Shown: positions 1-11,958, counted from the stretch's first letter. The stretch is DNA of 64,000 nucleotides from Acidovorax facilis (GCF_023913775.1 NZ_JAMXAX010000009.1:22950-86949); one strand, 5' to 3'. Numbers and translations: made by a program. Notes: generated by a model not told the origin, from the sequence alone.

Positions 1-516
1 TCGGCAGGCACCCAGCCAGTCACCGGCATTGGCCTTTCGGCGCATGGTGCTGTCGAAGAAGTTGCCTTCGCCCTTGTTGTGGAGGAAGTCGAGAAACGTG
101 GCTTGCTGGAAAGGGTCATAGGTCTTCCAGTGCGTGAGCAGGCGCGCAGCCTCCACCTCGTAGCCGACATACCGGCGCTTCTCCAGCCGGTAGCACTCGG
201 CGGGGCTGTAGTAGCGGCCAGCCACCACCTCTCTGCCGGTCAGGCCATTGCAGACGGTCAGCGGGCGGCCTTTGCCCAGCTTGTCCACGTAGGGTGTGCC
301 GATGTGGCGATTGCTGGATTCGTAGAAGCTGGCCATCACCATCGCAATGCGGATGGCGTCCGAAACTTCGGGGTCAGCGGCCACGGCCTGGATGTAGGCG
401 TTGGTATTGGCCTCGCGTGTCGCGGCTTCGTCCACGTAATAGGCCCCGCCACCCGCGCCGATCAGCAGCACCAGGGCCGCGATGCTGGTTCTAAGTTGGG
501 CGGGGACGCGACTCAT
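1..516 (-). CDS. SAR-type phage lysozyme (GH24-like), C-terminus cut by window edge
   Basis: Peptidoglycan-cleaving endolysin for host lysis. The 172 visible residues start with a short polar stretch and one Ala/Gly-rich hydrophobic segment (about residues 8-27), as in signal-anchor-release endolysins that are exported by Sec and become active on leaving the membrane. The GH24 catalytic pattern Glu, Asp, Thr can be followed in YESSNRHIG, PYVDKLGKG and LTVCNG, with a conserved QQATFLDFLHNKG block later. The ATG at 516 overlaps the holin stop as ATGA, so the two are translationally coupled. The 3' end lies outside the window. Confidence 0.88.
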   Translation of the reverse strand, partial: MSRVPAQLRTSIAALVLLIGAGGGAYYVDEAATREANTNAYIQAVAADPEVSDAIRIAMVMASFYESSNRHIGTPYVDKLGKGRPLTVCNGLTGREVVAGRYYSPAECYRLEKRRYVGYEVEAARLLTHWKTYDPFQQATFLDFLHNKGEGNFFDSTMRRKANAGDWLGACR

Positions 517-812
517 TCGTCTGCCCCAAGCTCGCCAAGATCCGTATTGCTAGAGATCGGCCTGCCCGTGGCCCGCATCATCTCCATGCGCAGCTGGCTT
601 TCCTGCTCCTTCAACTGGTAGTAGCGCGCCGTCCGCTTGAACGCCTCGCGCTTGTAGTACCAAGTGATCAGCAGGCCGATGATTGCCACCGCCGCGCCTA
701 TGTAGGCCGCAATGTCGGTGGATGAGAGCTTGCCGAAAACAGCCATCGATCCGCCAAAGATCGTGGCTTTGTTCCCGGCCGCGCCAATGGCTTCGAGGGT
801 TTCTGTCTTCAT
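513..812 (-). CDS. Phage holin
   Basis: Small membrane protein (99 aa) directly upstream of, and overlapping, the lysozyme gene. One clear hydrophobic helix (about residues 33-52, IAAYIGAAVAIIGLLITWYY) is followed by a strongly basic amphipathic tail (KREAFKRTARY); a weaker apolar segment lies around residues 17-27. Size, topology and position support a holin that forms the inner-membrane lesion and times lysis. No Rz/Rz1 spanin genes are visible in the window; they may lie further left. Confidence 0.82.
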   Translation of the reverse strand: MKTETLEAIGAAGNKATIFGGSMAVFGKLSSTDIAAYIGAAVAIIGLLITWYYKREAFKRTARYYQLKEQESQLRMEMMRATGRPISSNTDLGELGADE

Positions 813-828
813 GAGCCCGGATGATCCG

Positions 829-865
829 GGCCATGAAACATGCGGTCGAACCCTACTGGGGGGCG
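829..865 (-). repeat. Bipartite late-operon element, copy A
   Basis: On the minus strand the core CCCCCCAGTAGGGTTCG lies immediately upstream of the holin gene. The TAG in the core is the stop codon of the preceding gene. The second block is diverged here and forms a hairpin (GCCCGGATCATCCGGGC) right before the holin ATG. Other copies are at 3950, 11408, 23228, 27248 and 31896. Confidence 0.7.
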
Positions 866-1174
866 TTGTTTCGCGACGTGTAGCGCGGACCGTTTGGCGG
901 GTGGTACTCGCTCGGGTAGTTCTTGCGCTCGAACTCCTTGGTGTAGGCGTTCTTGCAGTGGTCTGGCCCCTGCCAGATGAACAGCAGGTTGATGGGCTTC
1001 ATGGTCAGCCTGCCCAGGATCTTCCCGTCTCGCCACGCGCGGTAGCTGCGTGCTGACAGGGTTTCGTCGGCGTAGCTGATCGTGCCGTCGAGCGGTGGAA
1101 TCAGCGCGTTTGCAAGTTGGTCGAGTGCTATAAAAATTTGTTGTAGGTACTCCAGGGCCAGCGCCCACACGTTC

Positions 1175-3944
<2,770 letters not shown>

Positions 3945-3949
3945 GCCCC

Positions 3950-3996
3950 GCAGTGTTCCGACTGCAGGGCATGGGCGCCAACCCTACTGGGGGGCG
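3950..3996 (-). repeat. Bipartite late-operon element, copy B
   Basis: Minus strand: CCCCCCAGTAGGGTT, then 18 bases, then TCGGAACACTGC, then a few bases to the ATG at 3944. It fills the whole gap between two virion genes, and no canonical SD is present between block 2 and the start. Confidence 0.8.
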
Positions 3997-3997
3997 T

Positions 3998-5818
3998 TTA
4001 AATGGTCTGCGAAATCTGCAATGAAGAGCTGCCGCTGATCTGCGCCGATGCAGATACTGCCGTCCAGGCGCTGGCCACTTGCTGCGACATGGCGGCCAGG
4101 GCCACCTTGTTGGCATCGAGTCGCGCATCGCCTGCGTGCATCACGGCCTCGGCGTTCTGCTTGGCGGCTTGGAATGTGATGTTCATCCCGGCTTCGTACT
4201 CCTTGATCTTGGATTCCCAGAGACGAGTGAACATGCCAGCCTTCGACTCCAGGGCAGCAGATGCCACGCGGTAGCCGTCCATCATGATGTTGGACTGGCG
4301 GGCTGCAGCATCTACCTTCGCGGTTTGCGCCGCTACCTGCGCTTTCCAGCCATCCCACTCCAGGCCCTTGGCGGAAACAAGCGCTTGGAACTTCGCCACC
4401 TCGGCCCGCGCCTTCTCGGCCTGTGCGCCCACCTTGGAGCCATAGGCGCGCGTCAGGGCGCCGAATGCCTCGGCCTTGGTGCCCTCTGCGCTGATAGTGG
4501 CCTTGTACAAATCGGCCTTGGCAGTCTCGGCGTTGACGGTGGCCACGAAGGCACGCACCTGCTCGGCACCGGCTTGGATGCGCGTGCGCTCCAGTTCCAC
4601 CAGGGTCTGGGCTGCACTCACCCGGGCCTTGTAGATTTCCACCGCAGCCATGCGGCCTTCGATCTCGGCCTTGTAGCGGTCCACCAGCGACTTGTTGATG
4701 TCGGCCTTTGTTTGCTCGGCCGACAACAGCGCCTTGAACACCTCCACCTTATTGAGCTCGGCCTTGATGACGGTGTCATAGGCGTTGGCATAGGCCTGGT
4801 AGCCCGCCAGCAAGGCTTTGTAGTGCTCCACGGCGGCGTTGTGCACGTCGATGGCGTTTTGCGCCACGGCCTTCGCGGCGTCGATGGCCAGCACCTCCAT
4901 CTTGTAGGCGTCCTCCAGCAGCGTGCCTTCCAAGCGCAGTGCAAGGTCAGTTGCCTGCTGCATGTTGGCCTGGGCGAGTTCGGCTTGCTTGATGGCGATG
5001 TCGCGTGACAGGCCGGACAGCTTTTCGTGATATTCGCGGCGGGCGTCGGCAAGTTGCCCGGCAAGTGCGCCCGATGGCAAGGGGAATCCCATAGCCTCCG
5101 CTGCGCGCATTACCTCTTGCTCGCGGGCCAGCGCCACCTTGGTTTCGCGGTCCAGCGCCCGGCCAAAGATCGCGGCCTCGTCGGCAGCGGTGAGCCCGGT
5201 CCCGCCTTGGATGCGCTCGTTCAGCCGGGCCTTGAGGTTGTCCAGAAGCTGCGAGGCATACCGCGCGTTCGGCGTGAACGAGAGCGGGGCGGGCTGCAGA
5301 ATCGACAGCTCGGGGATGTCGTCCAGCTTGGCTAGCCGGTCCTCGTGCAGGTTGATACCGCCGAAGGTGTGGGTCTGCAGCGCCAGGAATGTTGGCAGGT
5401 CGGGCAGCACCACCTCGGGGGCGTCCGGCACCGCCACTTCGCGGACCTCTGGCAACGCGGGCGCCTGGCCAATGTTCAGCGTCGGGGCCACGCCGAAGTT
5501 CAGCTCGGGCATCTCCAGGGTCATGTCATCAATGGCGACACTGCCCAGCGATTCCGTGAACGGCGTGGGCTTGCCGGTGGGCTCCACGAACTCCACCGAT
5601 GGCAGCGTGGGGGTCGTGGGAAGCTCTGGCAGTGTTGGCGCGGCGATGGATTGCCATTGCACGCTTACCGTGGGCGGCTGGTAGAAGTTGTCCGTCAGCT
5701 TGGCAACGAACTCATCCACGCGCCCCAAGGCTTCTTCGGCCAGCTCAATGGAGCGCTCGTATTTGTCCTCGACGATGGATGCCGGGCCGTCAAAGTTGAA
5801 ATTGTCAATCGTGGCCAT
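3998..5818 (-). CDS. Large helical virion protein
   Basis: A 606-aa protein. The N-terminal 170 residues are Pro/Leu/Val-rich (repeated APTLPELPTTP, APTLNIGQAPALP). From about residue 190 on it is almost entirely Ala/Glu/Lys/Gln-rich helix without Gly or Pro breaks, and therefore probably a long coiled coil. It lies among tail/fibre genes. It could be a tail or connector component with a fibrous trimeric stalk; no family was recognised. Confidence 0.7.
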   Translation of the reverse strand: MATIDNFNFDGPASIVEDKYERSIELAEEALGRVDEFVAKLTDNFYQPPTVSVQWQSIAAPTLPELPTTPTLPSVEFVEPTGKPTPFTESLGSVAIDDMTLEMPELNFGVAPTLNIGQAPALPEVREVAVPDAPEVVLPDLPTFLALQTHTFGGINLHEDRLAKLDDIPELSILQPAPLSFTPNARYASQLLDNLKARLNERIQGGTGLTAADEAAIFGRALDRETKVALAREQEVMRAAEAMGFPLPSGALAGQLADARREYHEKLSGLSRDIAIKQAELAQANMQQATDLALRLEGTLLEDAYKMEVLAIDAAKAVAQNAIDVHNAAVEHYKALLAGYQAYANAYDTVIKAELNKVEVFKALLSAEQTKADINKSLVDRYKAEIEGRMAAVEIYKARVSAAQTLVELERTRIQAGAEQVRAFVATVNAETAKADLYKATISAEGTKAEAFGALTRAYGSKVGAQAEKARAEVAKFQALVSAKGLEWDGWKAQVAAQTAKVDAAARQSNIMMDGYRVASAALESKAGMFTRLWESKIKEYEAGMNITFQAAKQNAEAVMHAGDARLDANKVALAAMSQQVASAWTAVSASAQISGSSSLQISQTI

Positions 5819-5819
5819 T

Positions 5820-6257
5820 TCAGACCCTCCTTGTCTTCGATGCGAGGTTGAGGATTTCCACGCGGTCCAGTGAGAACGCCTGTCCGGCCGGATTGCTCAG
5901 GCTGAACCCCAGGTAGTTCTCCCGGATGCCCCTGCCCACCTGGCACCGGGTTTGGCCGCTCGGGCGCAGCGGGAACGAATAGGCCCACGAATGCCGGGCT
6001 CCATGCACCGTGAAGCGCAGGCATCCGCTACCCACGGCCGACACATAGACCATGTCGATGGCTTGTTTGAGCGTGGTTTCGCGCAGCGTGGACGGCAAGC
6101 GGATGTCGGCCACGATCAGTGCGCCGTCGTCGGTTTCGCCGCCGAACTCGAACAGCCCAGCCGACGAACCTGCGTGTGTGGGGGTGATGCTCTGGAATGC
6201 GTGCCCCGTGTATTCGGTCACGGCTCCAAGAAGGGTGTTGCAGACAATGGCGGTCAA
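5820..6257 (-). CDS. Virion-associated protein of unknown function
   Basis: A 145-aa, mainly beta protein (GALIVADIRLPSTLRETTLK, RVEILNLASK) encoded between two large tail proteins; one base separates its stop from the next start. No motif was recognised. Tight packing in the late operon supports a structural role. Confidence 0.65.
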   Translation of the reverse strand: MTAIVCNTLLGAVTEYTGHAFQSITPTHAGSSAGLFEFGGETDDGALIVADIRLPSTLRETTLKQAIDMVYVSAVGSGCLRFTVHGARHSWAYSFPLRPSGQTRCQVGRGIRENYLGFSLSNPAGQAFSLDRVEILNLASKTRRV

Positions 6258-8554
6258 AATGGCACTCCTTTTTCGTTGTCCACGTTGAAAGCCGGGAACA
6301 CGTTTTGCACGGGCCGGATGCCGGTTCCGTCGATCAGATAGGCCTTGTCCAACACCGAAGAACCGTCAACGGTCAGTGTGGCGCGCAGGTAGGCGCCGCC
6401 CGTCACCGGGGTTTTGACGTACTCCACGGTCGGAACCCGGGTCACGATCCTTGGAGCAAGGCCGCGCACGCCGGAAACGTTGAAGTCACCAGAGCGGTTT
6501 TCACCATCCAGCAAGAAGGTGTCGGCCAGCAGAAATTCGGGTATCGCGGCGGATTCCTGAATCGTCCAGCCCGGGAAGCCCTGCGAGGTCAGCAGGTCGC
6601 CGTTTGGGTCTGCGTAGGGCGAAATCCCCGTGGCAGGCAGCAGGCTGGCGAGGTTGAAATTGCCTGAGTTGAAAGGCACGTCCAGCCGGATCTCGACGGA
6701 CTTGCACTTGATGACCAGTTTTGGCGTGGGAGCTGTAGGAAGCCCGCCGCCGCCCGAGTTGGTGTAGGTCGAACTGGTGTCGGGTTCACTTTCCCAGGCA
6801 AAGAACTGGCTGAAACTCCGCGTGGCCTGGAATGTGCACTCCAAGTAGCACAGCAGATCAAGGGCCGGGTCGTACACCAGCAGTTCCCGTTGCTCCCGTT
6901 GGACGGTGTACTGAAACGCCTTGGAGTCCTGGCCGTATCGTTGCGCGGGCTCCCCGATGACGTTGTTCAGGTAGTGCTCTTCGGTGTCCACCGTCCCGAT
7001 TTCCACGTAGTCATACTTGACCAGGTAGAACCGCGAGCCATCGTTCAGCGTGAGATATTCATCAATGTGCAGGCTGCTGGATGGCGACTGGTTGGACAGC
7101 AGGTGCACCTCCTTGGCCTCGGTCAATTGACCAGGCTCATGGGGGCCGGTGTGGGTGGATTCGAAGTCGAAATACCCATCCAGGTAGCTGTAACTGACGC
7201 TGCCCGTGCACTCCGATTCGTGCGAAGTCACCTTGGCGCGCGGCAGCAGCACCATCTCACCGGCCACGAAATGCGGCTGGCAGTCGTAGGTCTTTTCAAT
7301 GCGGGTGAACCGCCCGCTGATGGGGCCAGCAATGGCCTCACTGCCCCTGTGCGCTGGGTCGTCGCCCTCGGTGTCTGTGTACTCGTTGGTGATGACGCGC
7401 GAAGGCCCGCTCTTGTAGTCAACGTGGACCCCCACATCGTCGCTGGTGACAATGGCCGACTGCGCGCCATCCCACGTGCCGGAATAAAGCCCTTCGGCGC
7501 TGATGTCGTCCTGGGGCACGGTGTGCACCACGGTCGGGCCGACAAACGAATCTCCGTCGCGATCGAACACCACGGCCGTCTGGTCGATGTTCTTGAAGCT
7601 CATTCGAACCACCGTGTTCGGCACGGTGATCGCGCCATTGACGGTGCTTCGGCTTGCGGTGGCGCGGTCGATGCGCTTTACCCGGAACAGAAAGCCAGCA
7701 TCGGCCTCCGTGTATTTGTTGCTGCTGACGTACTTGCGAAACAGCACCTGGGCGCCATCCTTGCGGATGTAGGGGCCTGAAATGGAAACATCTGGATCGC
7801 CTGGGGACTGCGCGATCATCTCCACGGCAGAGTCGTAATCGAGGGAAACGGTCGGCACCGAGCCCAGCGGCGCGCCAAAGTCCTTGAACAAGGACTCCAC
7901 ATCCACGGCGAACGAATAGACGATGCTCCATGCCTGGCTGCCACCCACGCCGTAAACCAGCGAGATGAACTTGTCGCGCGCGGCATTGACCCCGATAGGC
8001 CAGATGTAGTTGGCGTAGTTGTGCCCGTACCGCGCCACTATCTCGGCACTGCGGTACATGTAGCGCATCGGTGCCGGAATGATCGACGACGGCGCCACGA
8101 TGGCCTGCGTGTTGTACGGGGCTAGGGACTGGTTGGCGAATGCGTTGAAATAGCCAGTCAAGGTGGGGACGCTGGTGACGTCCCGAATCACCCACTGCTT
8201 CAAGGCTACGTCCACCGTCCCATCGTTGACCAAGACGATGTTGTGGTCCCGGAACAGGATGCCGCTGAAAACGCCAGTGCCAGGGGCCACGCCGCCCGCC
8301 GTCCAGAGTTCCATGATGCTCTGGTTGCCGACGACGAAGATCCTGAACCGCGAGCCATCAGGCAGTGCTCCAATGCCCGTGGGGTTAGGGGCCGCAGACA
8401 AGCGCGCGCTCGCCGTGAAGTTCTGAAAAGCCGTCTGCGCCATCGCCACCTGCGCGGCCGTGGCCATGGCGCCATACACGCGCAAGGTCGGCGGCGCCAC
8501 TGCGCCGACTGGTTGCCCCGTGGGGGTAAAAAACAGCGGGTTCCAGATGGTCAT
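6254..8554 (-). CDS. Large tail/virion protein
   Basis: A 766-aa protein. The start MTIWNPLFFTPTGQPV at 8554 overlaps the previous stop as ATGA; an upstream in-frame ATG at 8608 would lie inside the preceding gene and is unlikely. Its composition is that of a beta-rich structural protein with few charged clusters and no catalytic motif seen. It is the largest gene in the tail cluster, so a tail hub or spike role is plausible but unproven. Confidence 0.72.
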   Translation of the reverse strand: MTIWNPLFFTPTGQPVGAVAPPTLRVYGAMATAAQVAMAQTAFQNFTASARLSAAPNPTGIGALPDGSRFRIFVVGNQSIMELWTAGGVAPGTGVFSGILFRDHNIVLVNDGTVDVALKQWVIRDVTSVPTLTGYFNAFANQSLAPYNTQAIVAPSSIIPAPMRYMYRSAEIVARYGHNYANYIWPIGVNAARDKFISLVYGVGGSQAWSIVYSFAVDVESLFKDFGAPLGSVPTVSLDYDSAVEMIAQSPGDPDVSISGPYIRKDGAQVLFRKYVSSNKYTEADAGFLFRVKRIDRATASRSTVNGAITVPNTVVRMSFKNIDQTAVVFDRDGDSFVGPTVVHTVPQDDISAEGLYSGTWDGAQSAIVTSDDVGVHVDYKSGPSRVITNEYTDTEGDDPAHRGSEAIAGPISGRFTRIEKTYDCQPHFVAGEMVLLPRAKVTSHESECTGSVSYSYLDGYFDFESTHTGPHEPGQLTEAKEVHLLSNQSPSSSLHIDEYLTLNDGSRFYLVKYDYVEIGTVDTEEHYLNNVIGEPAQRYGQDSKAFQYTVQREQRELLVYDPALDLLCYLECTFQATRSFSQFFAWESEPDTSSTYTNSGGGGLPTAPTPKLVIKCKSVEIRLDVPFNSGNFNLASLLPATGISPYADPNGDLLTSQGFPGWTIQESAAIPEFLLADTFLLDGENRSGDFNVSGVRGLAPRIVTRVPTVEYVKTPVTGGAYLRATLTVDGSSVLDKAYLIDGTGIRPVQNVFPAFNVDNEKGVPF

Positions 8555-9714
8555 TGCGGCACCGCGACGTATTGGGGGATGCCGTTCAGGACGCGGAACG
8601 TGGAGCACACCTCCGTGGCCGTGGTCTTGTACCGATTACCGGTGAGGCTCGATGTCTGCCCGCCGTTGAACCCGGCCACGATCTTGCCACCAGCAATGCA
8701 CAGCATGGCGTTGCCCACCCCGGTGCCGTCGCCCAGCTTGATCTGATCGCCTGGCGCGGCCACGCCGGAACCCAGCACCACGGGGCCGCGCTTGGTCGGC
8801 ACATAGGCCAGCTGGTCGAAGGTGTCGCCACCGAGCCAGATCAAGTCGTCTTCTGTGCCCACGTAGATCCCGCCGTCCATAGGTTGGATGGCCGTGATGT
8901 CGGCAGGCATGGGCCGGAAGTCGCGCCACTCCGCGAGGTGCGGTGCCATGGGGCGGGAAGCCCACAAGACACGGCCTTGCGCCACCAGCAGCCGCCCGCG
9001 CCAAAATGCGCTGATGGTGCCAACCGGCATGGGCACCGTGCCGATGGTGCGGCAGGGCAGGATCAGGTCAGTCGATGGGCCGGTGTACTGGAATTCGTCG
9101 TTGGCCGTGCTGCCTGCCAGGTAGGCACCCTCCCCGTTCGGGCCGCTGAGATAGACCTGCAGCGTGTGGCCGTCCAGCATGGGCAGGCCGGACAGGTAGA
9201 TGCCGCCAGAGTCAATCTGCAGCGCATCAGCACTGGCGGCCGGGCTCTCGGCGCCATCGCTGCGCCGAAACGTCAGGTGGTAGGTGTAGGCCCCGGGGAA
9301 CATGCTTCCCCCAATCGCCCGCGCAACGCCAAGCGATGCAGGCACAGGCACTGACCACGCCCTGCCGGTGAGGCCGTCCGTGATGCCGTTGATCAAACCA
9401 TTGCTGAACGTTGTGCGGCCGTCCGGTAGGTCGGTGTACCAGACGCGGGACATGCCCAGCGATTCATAGATGATGTGGCGGTCGCCGTTCGGGTGGATGG
9501 CCGTCAGATCGCTTTCGACTGTGGCCAGCTTGTAGCCAGCCGACTGGTGCACGTTCTTGTGGCAGTCGGTGTCGGTCTTGGCATAGCCGCCCCGGCGCAG
9601 TATCTCGCCCGTCAACCCAATGTCAACGTCGTTTGCCGCAACCAGGTCGGAGCCCTTGAGCCGATGGGCTGGCACCTGATTGTTGATGCCGGTGAAGCCT
9701 TCGAAAGTCAGCAT
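8551..9714 (-). CDS. Putative tail protein, propeller-like beta repeats
   Basis: A 387-aa protein with recurring short beta segments such as ATVESDLTAIHPNGDRHIIY, GTISAFWRGRLLVAQGRVLW and ITAIQPMDGGIYVGTEDDLI. They have the spacing of beta-propeller blades and resemble podovirus tail-tube or tail-associated proteins. It overlaps the SPRY/repeat protein by seven bases and the next gene by four. The function is inferred from context. Confidence 0.68.
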   Translation of the reverse strand: MLTFEGFTGINNQVPAHRLKGSDLVAANDVDIGLTGEILRRGGYAKTDTDCHKNVHQSAGYKLATVESDLTAIHPNGDRHIIYESLGMSRVWYTDLPDGRTTFSNGLINGITDGLTGRAWSVPVPASLGVARAIGGSMFPGAYTYHLTFRRSDGAESPAASADALQIDSGGIYLSGLPMLDGHTLQVYLSGPNGEGAYLAGSTANDEFQYTGPSTDLILPCRTIGTVPMPVGTISAFWRGRLLVAQGRVLWASRPMAPHLAEWRDFRPMPADITAIQPMDGGIYVGTEDDLIWLGGDTFDQLAYVPTKRGPVVLGSGVAAPGDQIKLGDGTGVGNAMLCIAGGKIVAGFNGGQTSSLTGNRYKTTATEVCSTFRVLNGIPQYVAVPQ

Positions 9715-10967
9715 TTCGTCCCCCGCAGGAGCTTGGGCGTCCCGGCGCGAAAATGCGACTTGCCCCAGGGGTGGATGGTCATGTTGGAGATGCGCGGCGT
9801 GCCTGCGGTGAACACAGCGGCTCCGGGGGGCGATATCACGTATCCGCCAGCGATAACTTTGGGTAGCCCAGCGCGCAACAGCGACTGTCCCTGCGGCTGA
9901 ACAGTCACGTTCATCTTGGGGGTGCCCGCGCGGAACACCGAGACGCCAGCGGCGCCCAGGCCCACCCCAATGGTGGGCGTCCCGGTAGACAGCAGAGAAG
10001 TCCCTGTCACTCCCAACGTGGTGTGCAATGTCGGCGTGCCAGCGGAGAACACCGACGCGCCACTCACTTGGATGGATGCCGATGCAGCCATCGTCGGCGT
10101 TCCAGCGGTGAACACCTTCACCCCGGGGGGCGCAATAAACCCCATCCCGCCCACGATGGGGTTGTACCCAATGGTTGGATAGCCCGCCTGGAACAATGAG
10201 GCGCCAGCGACTTGCACCGTCCGGTGGGAGTACGGCAGCAGCGTGGGAGCGCCTGCGGAAAACACACTGGCGCCGCTGGGCAGGATGGTCTCGGGATAGC
10301 CGAGCTGAACGACCGGTGTGCCAGCCTTGAAGGCCGCAAGCCCGCTGACGCCGATAACCTGGTTGGGGCCGCGAATGACAGATGGCGAGCCAGCCGTGAA
10401 GACCTTGACGCCCGGGACCTGCAGGAACTGGTCAGGATCTAACCCAAAACCAGCCTCATACCCAACCGGCGGGGTGTACACGAAGGCGGTATCACCGAAA
10501 TTGGCTGTCGCGCTGCCAGCGTACCCGAAAGTCGCGTGCATCAGCGCCCCGGTTCTACCGGCAAAACTAGCAATCAACAGGCCGCTGAGTGCGTCACCAT
10601 CGAGCAGAAGTTGCACAGTTTGGGCGTCGACGTCCAGCAGAACGCTGATGACCGTGACCCCTGCGTACCCGGAAAGCGTCGCAAGACTCGAACCGCTGTT
10701 GTACAGAATGCCAGCGCTGACATCAAACGCCCAGGACTCAGCGTCATTGCCAGGCCAGCTGCCGGTGCTGTAGGCCTCGGTTCCAATCCCCACCATCTGC
10801 CCGACGTTGTCGGGTACGGTGATTTCCCAGTAAAACTTCCCTGACGTGGCGCCAAAGACCGAGCGGACACCGCCCGCCGTGGACGCGGCTGTCAGGTCAG
10901 AACCGCTGAGGGTGACCGTCGCGTCTTTGTCGGCAGGGTTCCACGTGGTGGGGACCAGGTCGGCCAT
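9708..10967 (-). CDS. SPRY-like virion protein with eleven tandem GxxxFxAGTP repeats
   Basis: A 419-aa protein. Residues 1-165 look like a SPRY/concanavalin-type domain (SGKFYWEITVPDN, VGIGTEAYSTG, SWAFDVSAG, VISVLLDVDAQTVQLLLDG). The rest consists of about eleven copies of a 20-30 residue unit centred on G-x-x-[FL]-x-[AS]-G-x-P, for example GVKVFTAGSP, GASVFSAGTP and GKSHFRAGTP. The repeats probably form an elongated beta array exposed on the virion. The same motif ends the neighbouring Mnt-like repressor. Confidence 0.75.
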   Translation of the reverse strand: MADLVPTTWNPADKDATVTLSGSDLTAASTAGGVRSVFGATSGKFYWEITVPDNVGQMVGIGTEAYSTGSWPGNDAESWAFDVSAGILYNSGSSLATLSGYAGVTVISVLLDVDAQTVQLLLDGDALSGLLIASFAGRTGALMHATFGYAGSATANFGDTAFVYTPPVGYEAGFGLDPDQFLQVPGVKVFTAGSPSVIRGPNQVIGVSGLAAFKAGTPVVQLGYPETILPSGASVFSAGAPTLLPYSHRTVQVAGASLFQAGYPTIGYNPIVGGMGFIAPPGVKVFTAGTPTMAASASIQVSGASVFSAGTPTLHTTLGVTGTSLLSTGTPTIGVGLGAAGVSVFRAGTPKMNVTVQPQGQSLLRAGLPKVIAGGYVISPPGAAVFTAGTPRISNMTIHPWGKSHFRAGTPKLLRGTKC

Positions 10968-10976
10968 TGCGGCCCC

Positions 10977-11378
10977 TTACACCAGCGAGAAAATCTTGTT
11001 GGCGCCGTTATCCCACTGTGCGGTGATGTCGCCGCCGTTGGTGGTCATGGTCAGGCCCGTTGCAGTGTCCACAAGGTAGAGCAGCGACGATGTGCCAGCC
11101 ACGCCGGTATCGACATAGAGCACCACAAACTTCGCGTTTGCGCCCGGGTCTACAAGCGTGAAAACCGCATCAGCGGCATCAAACACGCCGCCCGTGATGG
11201 ACTTGGAGGTCAGGGTTACTGCGGTGTCGAGCACGGTTGCCGACACATCCGACAGGAACTCGTGCGCGGCGCTGTAGGTGTAGGCATCAGACAGCAGCGC
11301 CGCCTTGATGGTGTCCGTAGAGAGGTTGACGGCGCCAAGGATCTTCTGGGCGCCAAGAGGATAAAGCTTATTGGCCAT
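10977..11378 (-). CDS. Conserved phage virion protein (MANKLYP family)
   Basis: A 133-aa protein with the pattern MANKLYPLGAQKILGAVNLS, followed by TIKAALLSDAYTYSAAHEFL. I recognise this as a recurrent phage structural protein of undefined function, predicted all-beta. It has a canonical SD (GGAG) and is preceded by copy C of the intergenic element. The SPRY/repeat protein follows ten bases downstream. Confidence 0.75.
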   Translation of the reverse strand: MANKLYPLGAQKILGAVNLSTDTIKAALLSDAYTYSAAHEFLSDVSATVLDTAVTLTSKSITGGVFDAADAVFTLVDPGANAKFVVLYVDTGVAGTSSLLYLVDTATGLTMTTNGGDITAQWDNGANKIFSLV

Positions 11379-11407
11379 TCGGGAACTCCTGCGAGGTGAA
11401 TGCCTTG

Positions 11408-11453
11408 CAGTGTTCCGACGATGGGTGTATTGGGCGAACCCTACTGGGGGGCG
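11408..11453 (-). repeat. Bipartite late-operon element, copy C
   Basis: Minus strand CCCCCCAGTAGGGTTCG, 18-base spacer, TCGGAACACTGC. Unlike copies B, D and E, a further 29 bases containing an SD separate it from the next ATG (11378). Confidence 0.8.
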
Positions 11454-11498
11454 CGAAAAAGCCCGCGCGTGGCGGGCTGTACCGTGCTGCGCGGCTCT

Positions 11499-11834
11499 CT
11501 ATCGAACTCTGGGTGTGCCAGCCTTGAACAAACTCGCGCCCTCTGGCTGAATCAGGCGGGCCTCAATGGCCTCCACCTTTTTCAGAAGCAACTTGCCGTG
11601 CTCGTTCGCCCGGTCTAGAGCCTTCAGCATGGCCTCTGCTGTGCTTGATGCAATCGCAGCATCACGATCAACGTCTTGAGCTGGCTCGGCGAAGCTGGCT
11701 TGAAGACGCGCAATGATTTCAGCGTTCAGCGTTCGATTGTTGGCCTTTGCCAAGTTCTTCAGACGTTCACGCATCCCCTCCGGGAAACGAACGATGTACT
11801 TGTCAGCGTCTTGGGGAGTTCTGTCTTCAGCCAT
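11499..11834 (-). CDS. Mnt-like ribbon-helix-helix repressor with tail-repeat C-terminus
   Basis: A 111-aa DNA-binding protein. Residues about 10-45 match the Arc/Mnt ribbon-helix-helix fold (DKYIVRFPEGMRERLKNLAK, TLNAEIIARL). An acidic linker and a helical segment (LDRANEHGKLLLKKVEAIEA) follow. The last residues, QPEGASLFKAGTPRVR, match the repeat of the virion protein at 9708-10967. Start ATG 11834; an in-frame GTG at 11840 is possible. It diverges from the arc/ant pair across four palindromes, like mnt in P22 immI, and probably represses the antirepressor operon and itself. Confidence 0.82.
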   Translation of the reverse strand: MAEDRTPQDADKYIVRFPEGMRERLKNLAKANNRTLNAEIIARLQASFAEPAQDVDRDAAIASSTAEAMLKALDRANEHGKLLLKKVEAIEARLIQPEGASLFKAGTPRVR

Positions 11835-11845
11835 GGCCACATCAT

Positions 11846-11944
11846 ATGGCGTCGAGCCATAGAAAAAAACAATGGCTCAGAGCCATAATTTCCCAACACA
11901 ACATGGCTCAAAGCCATTAAAGTTGCGTCATGGCTCAATGCCAT
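11846..11944. promoter_or_regulatory. Four palindromic operators of the immI-like switch
   Basis: Four copies of a 15-bp palindrome with ATGGC/GCCAT arms: ATGGCGTCGAGCCAT (11846), ATGGCTCAGAGCCAT (11872), ATGGCTCAAAGCCAT (11903) and ATGGCTCAATGCCAT (11930). Starts are 26, 31 and 27 bp apart. They fill the space between the divergent Mnt-like and Arc-like genes, so they are the likely sites for one or both ribbon-helix-helix proteins. Confidence 0.85.
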
Positions 11945-11958
11945 ACGAAAGGATGTAA

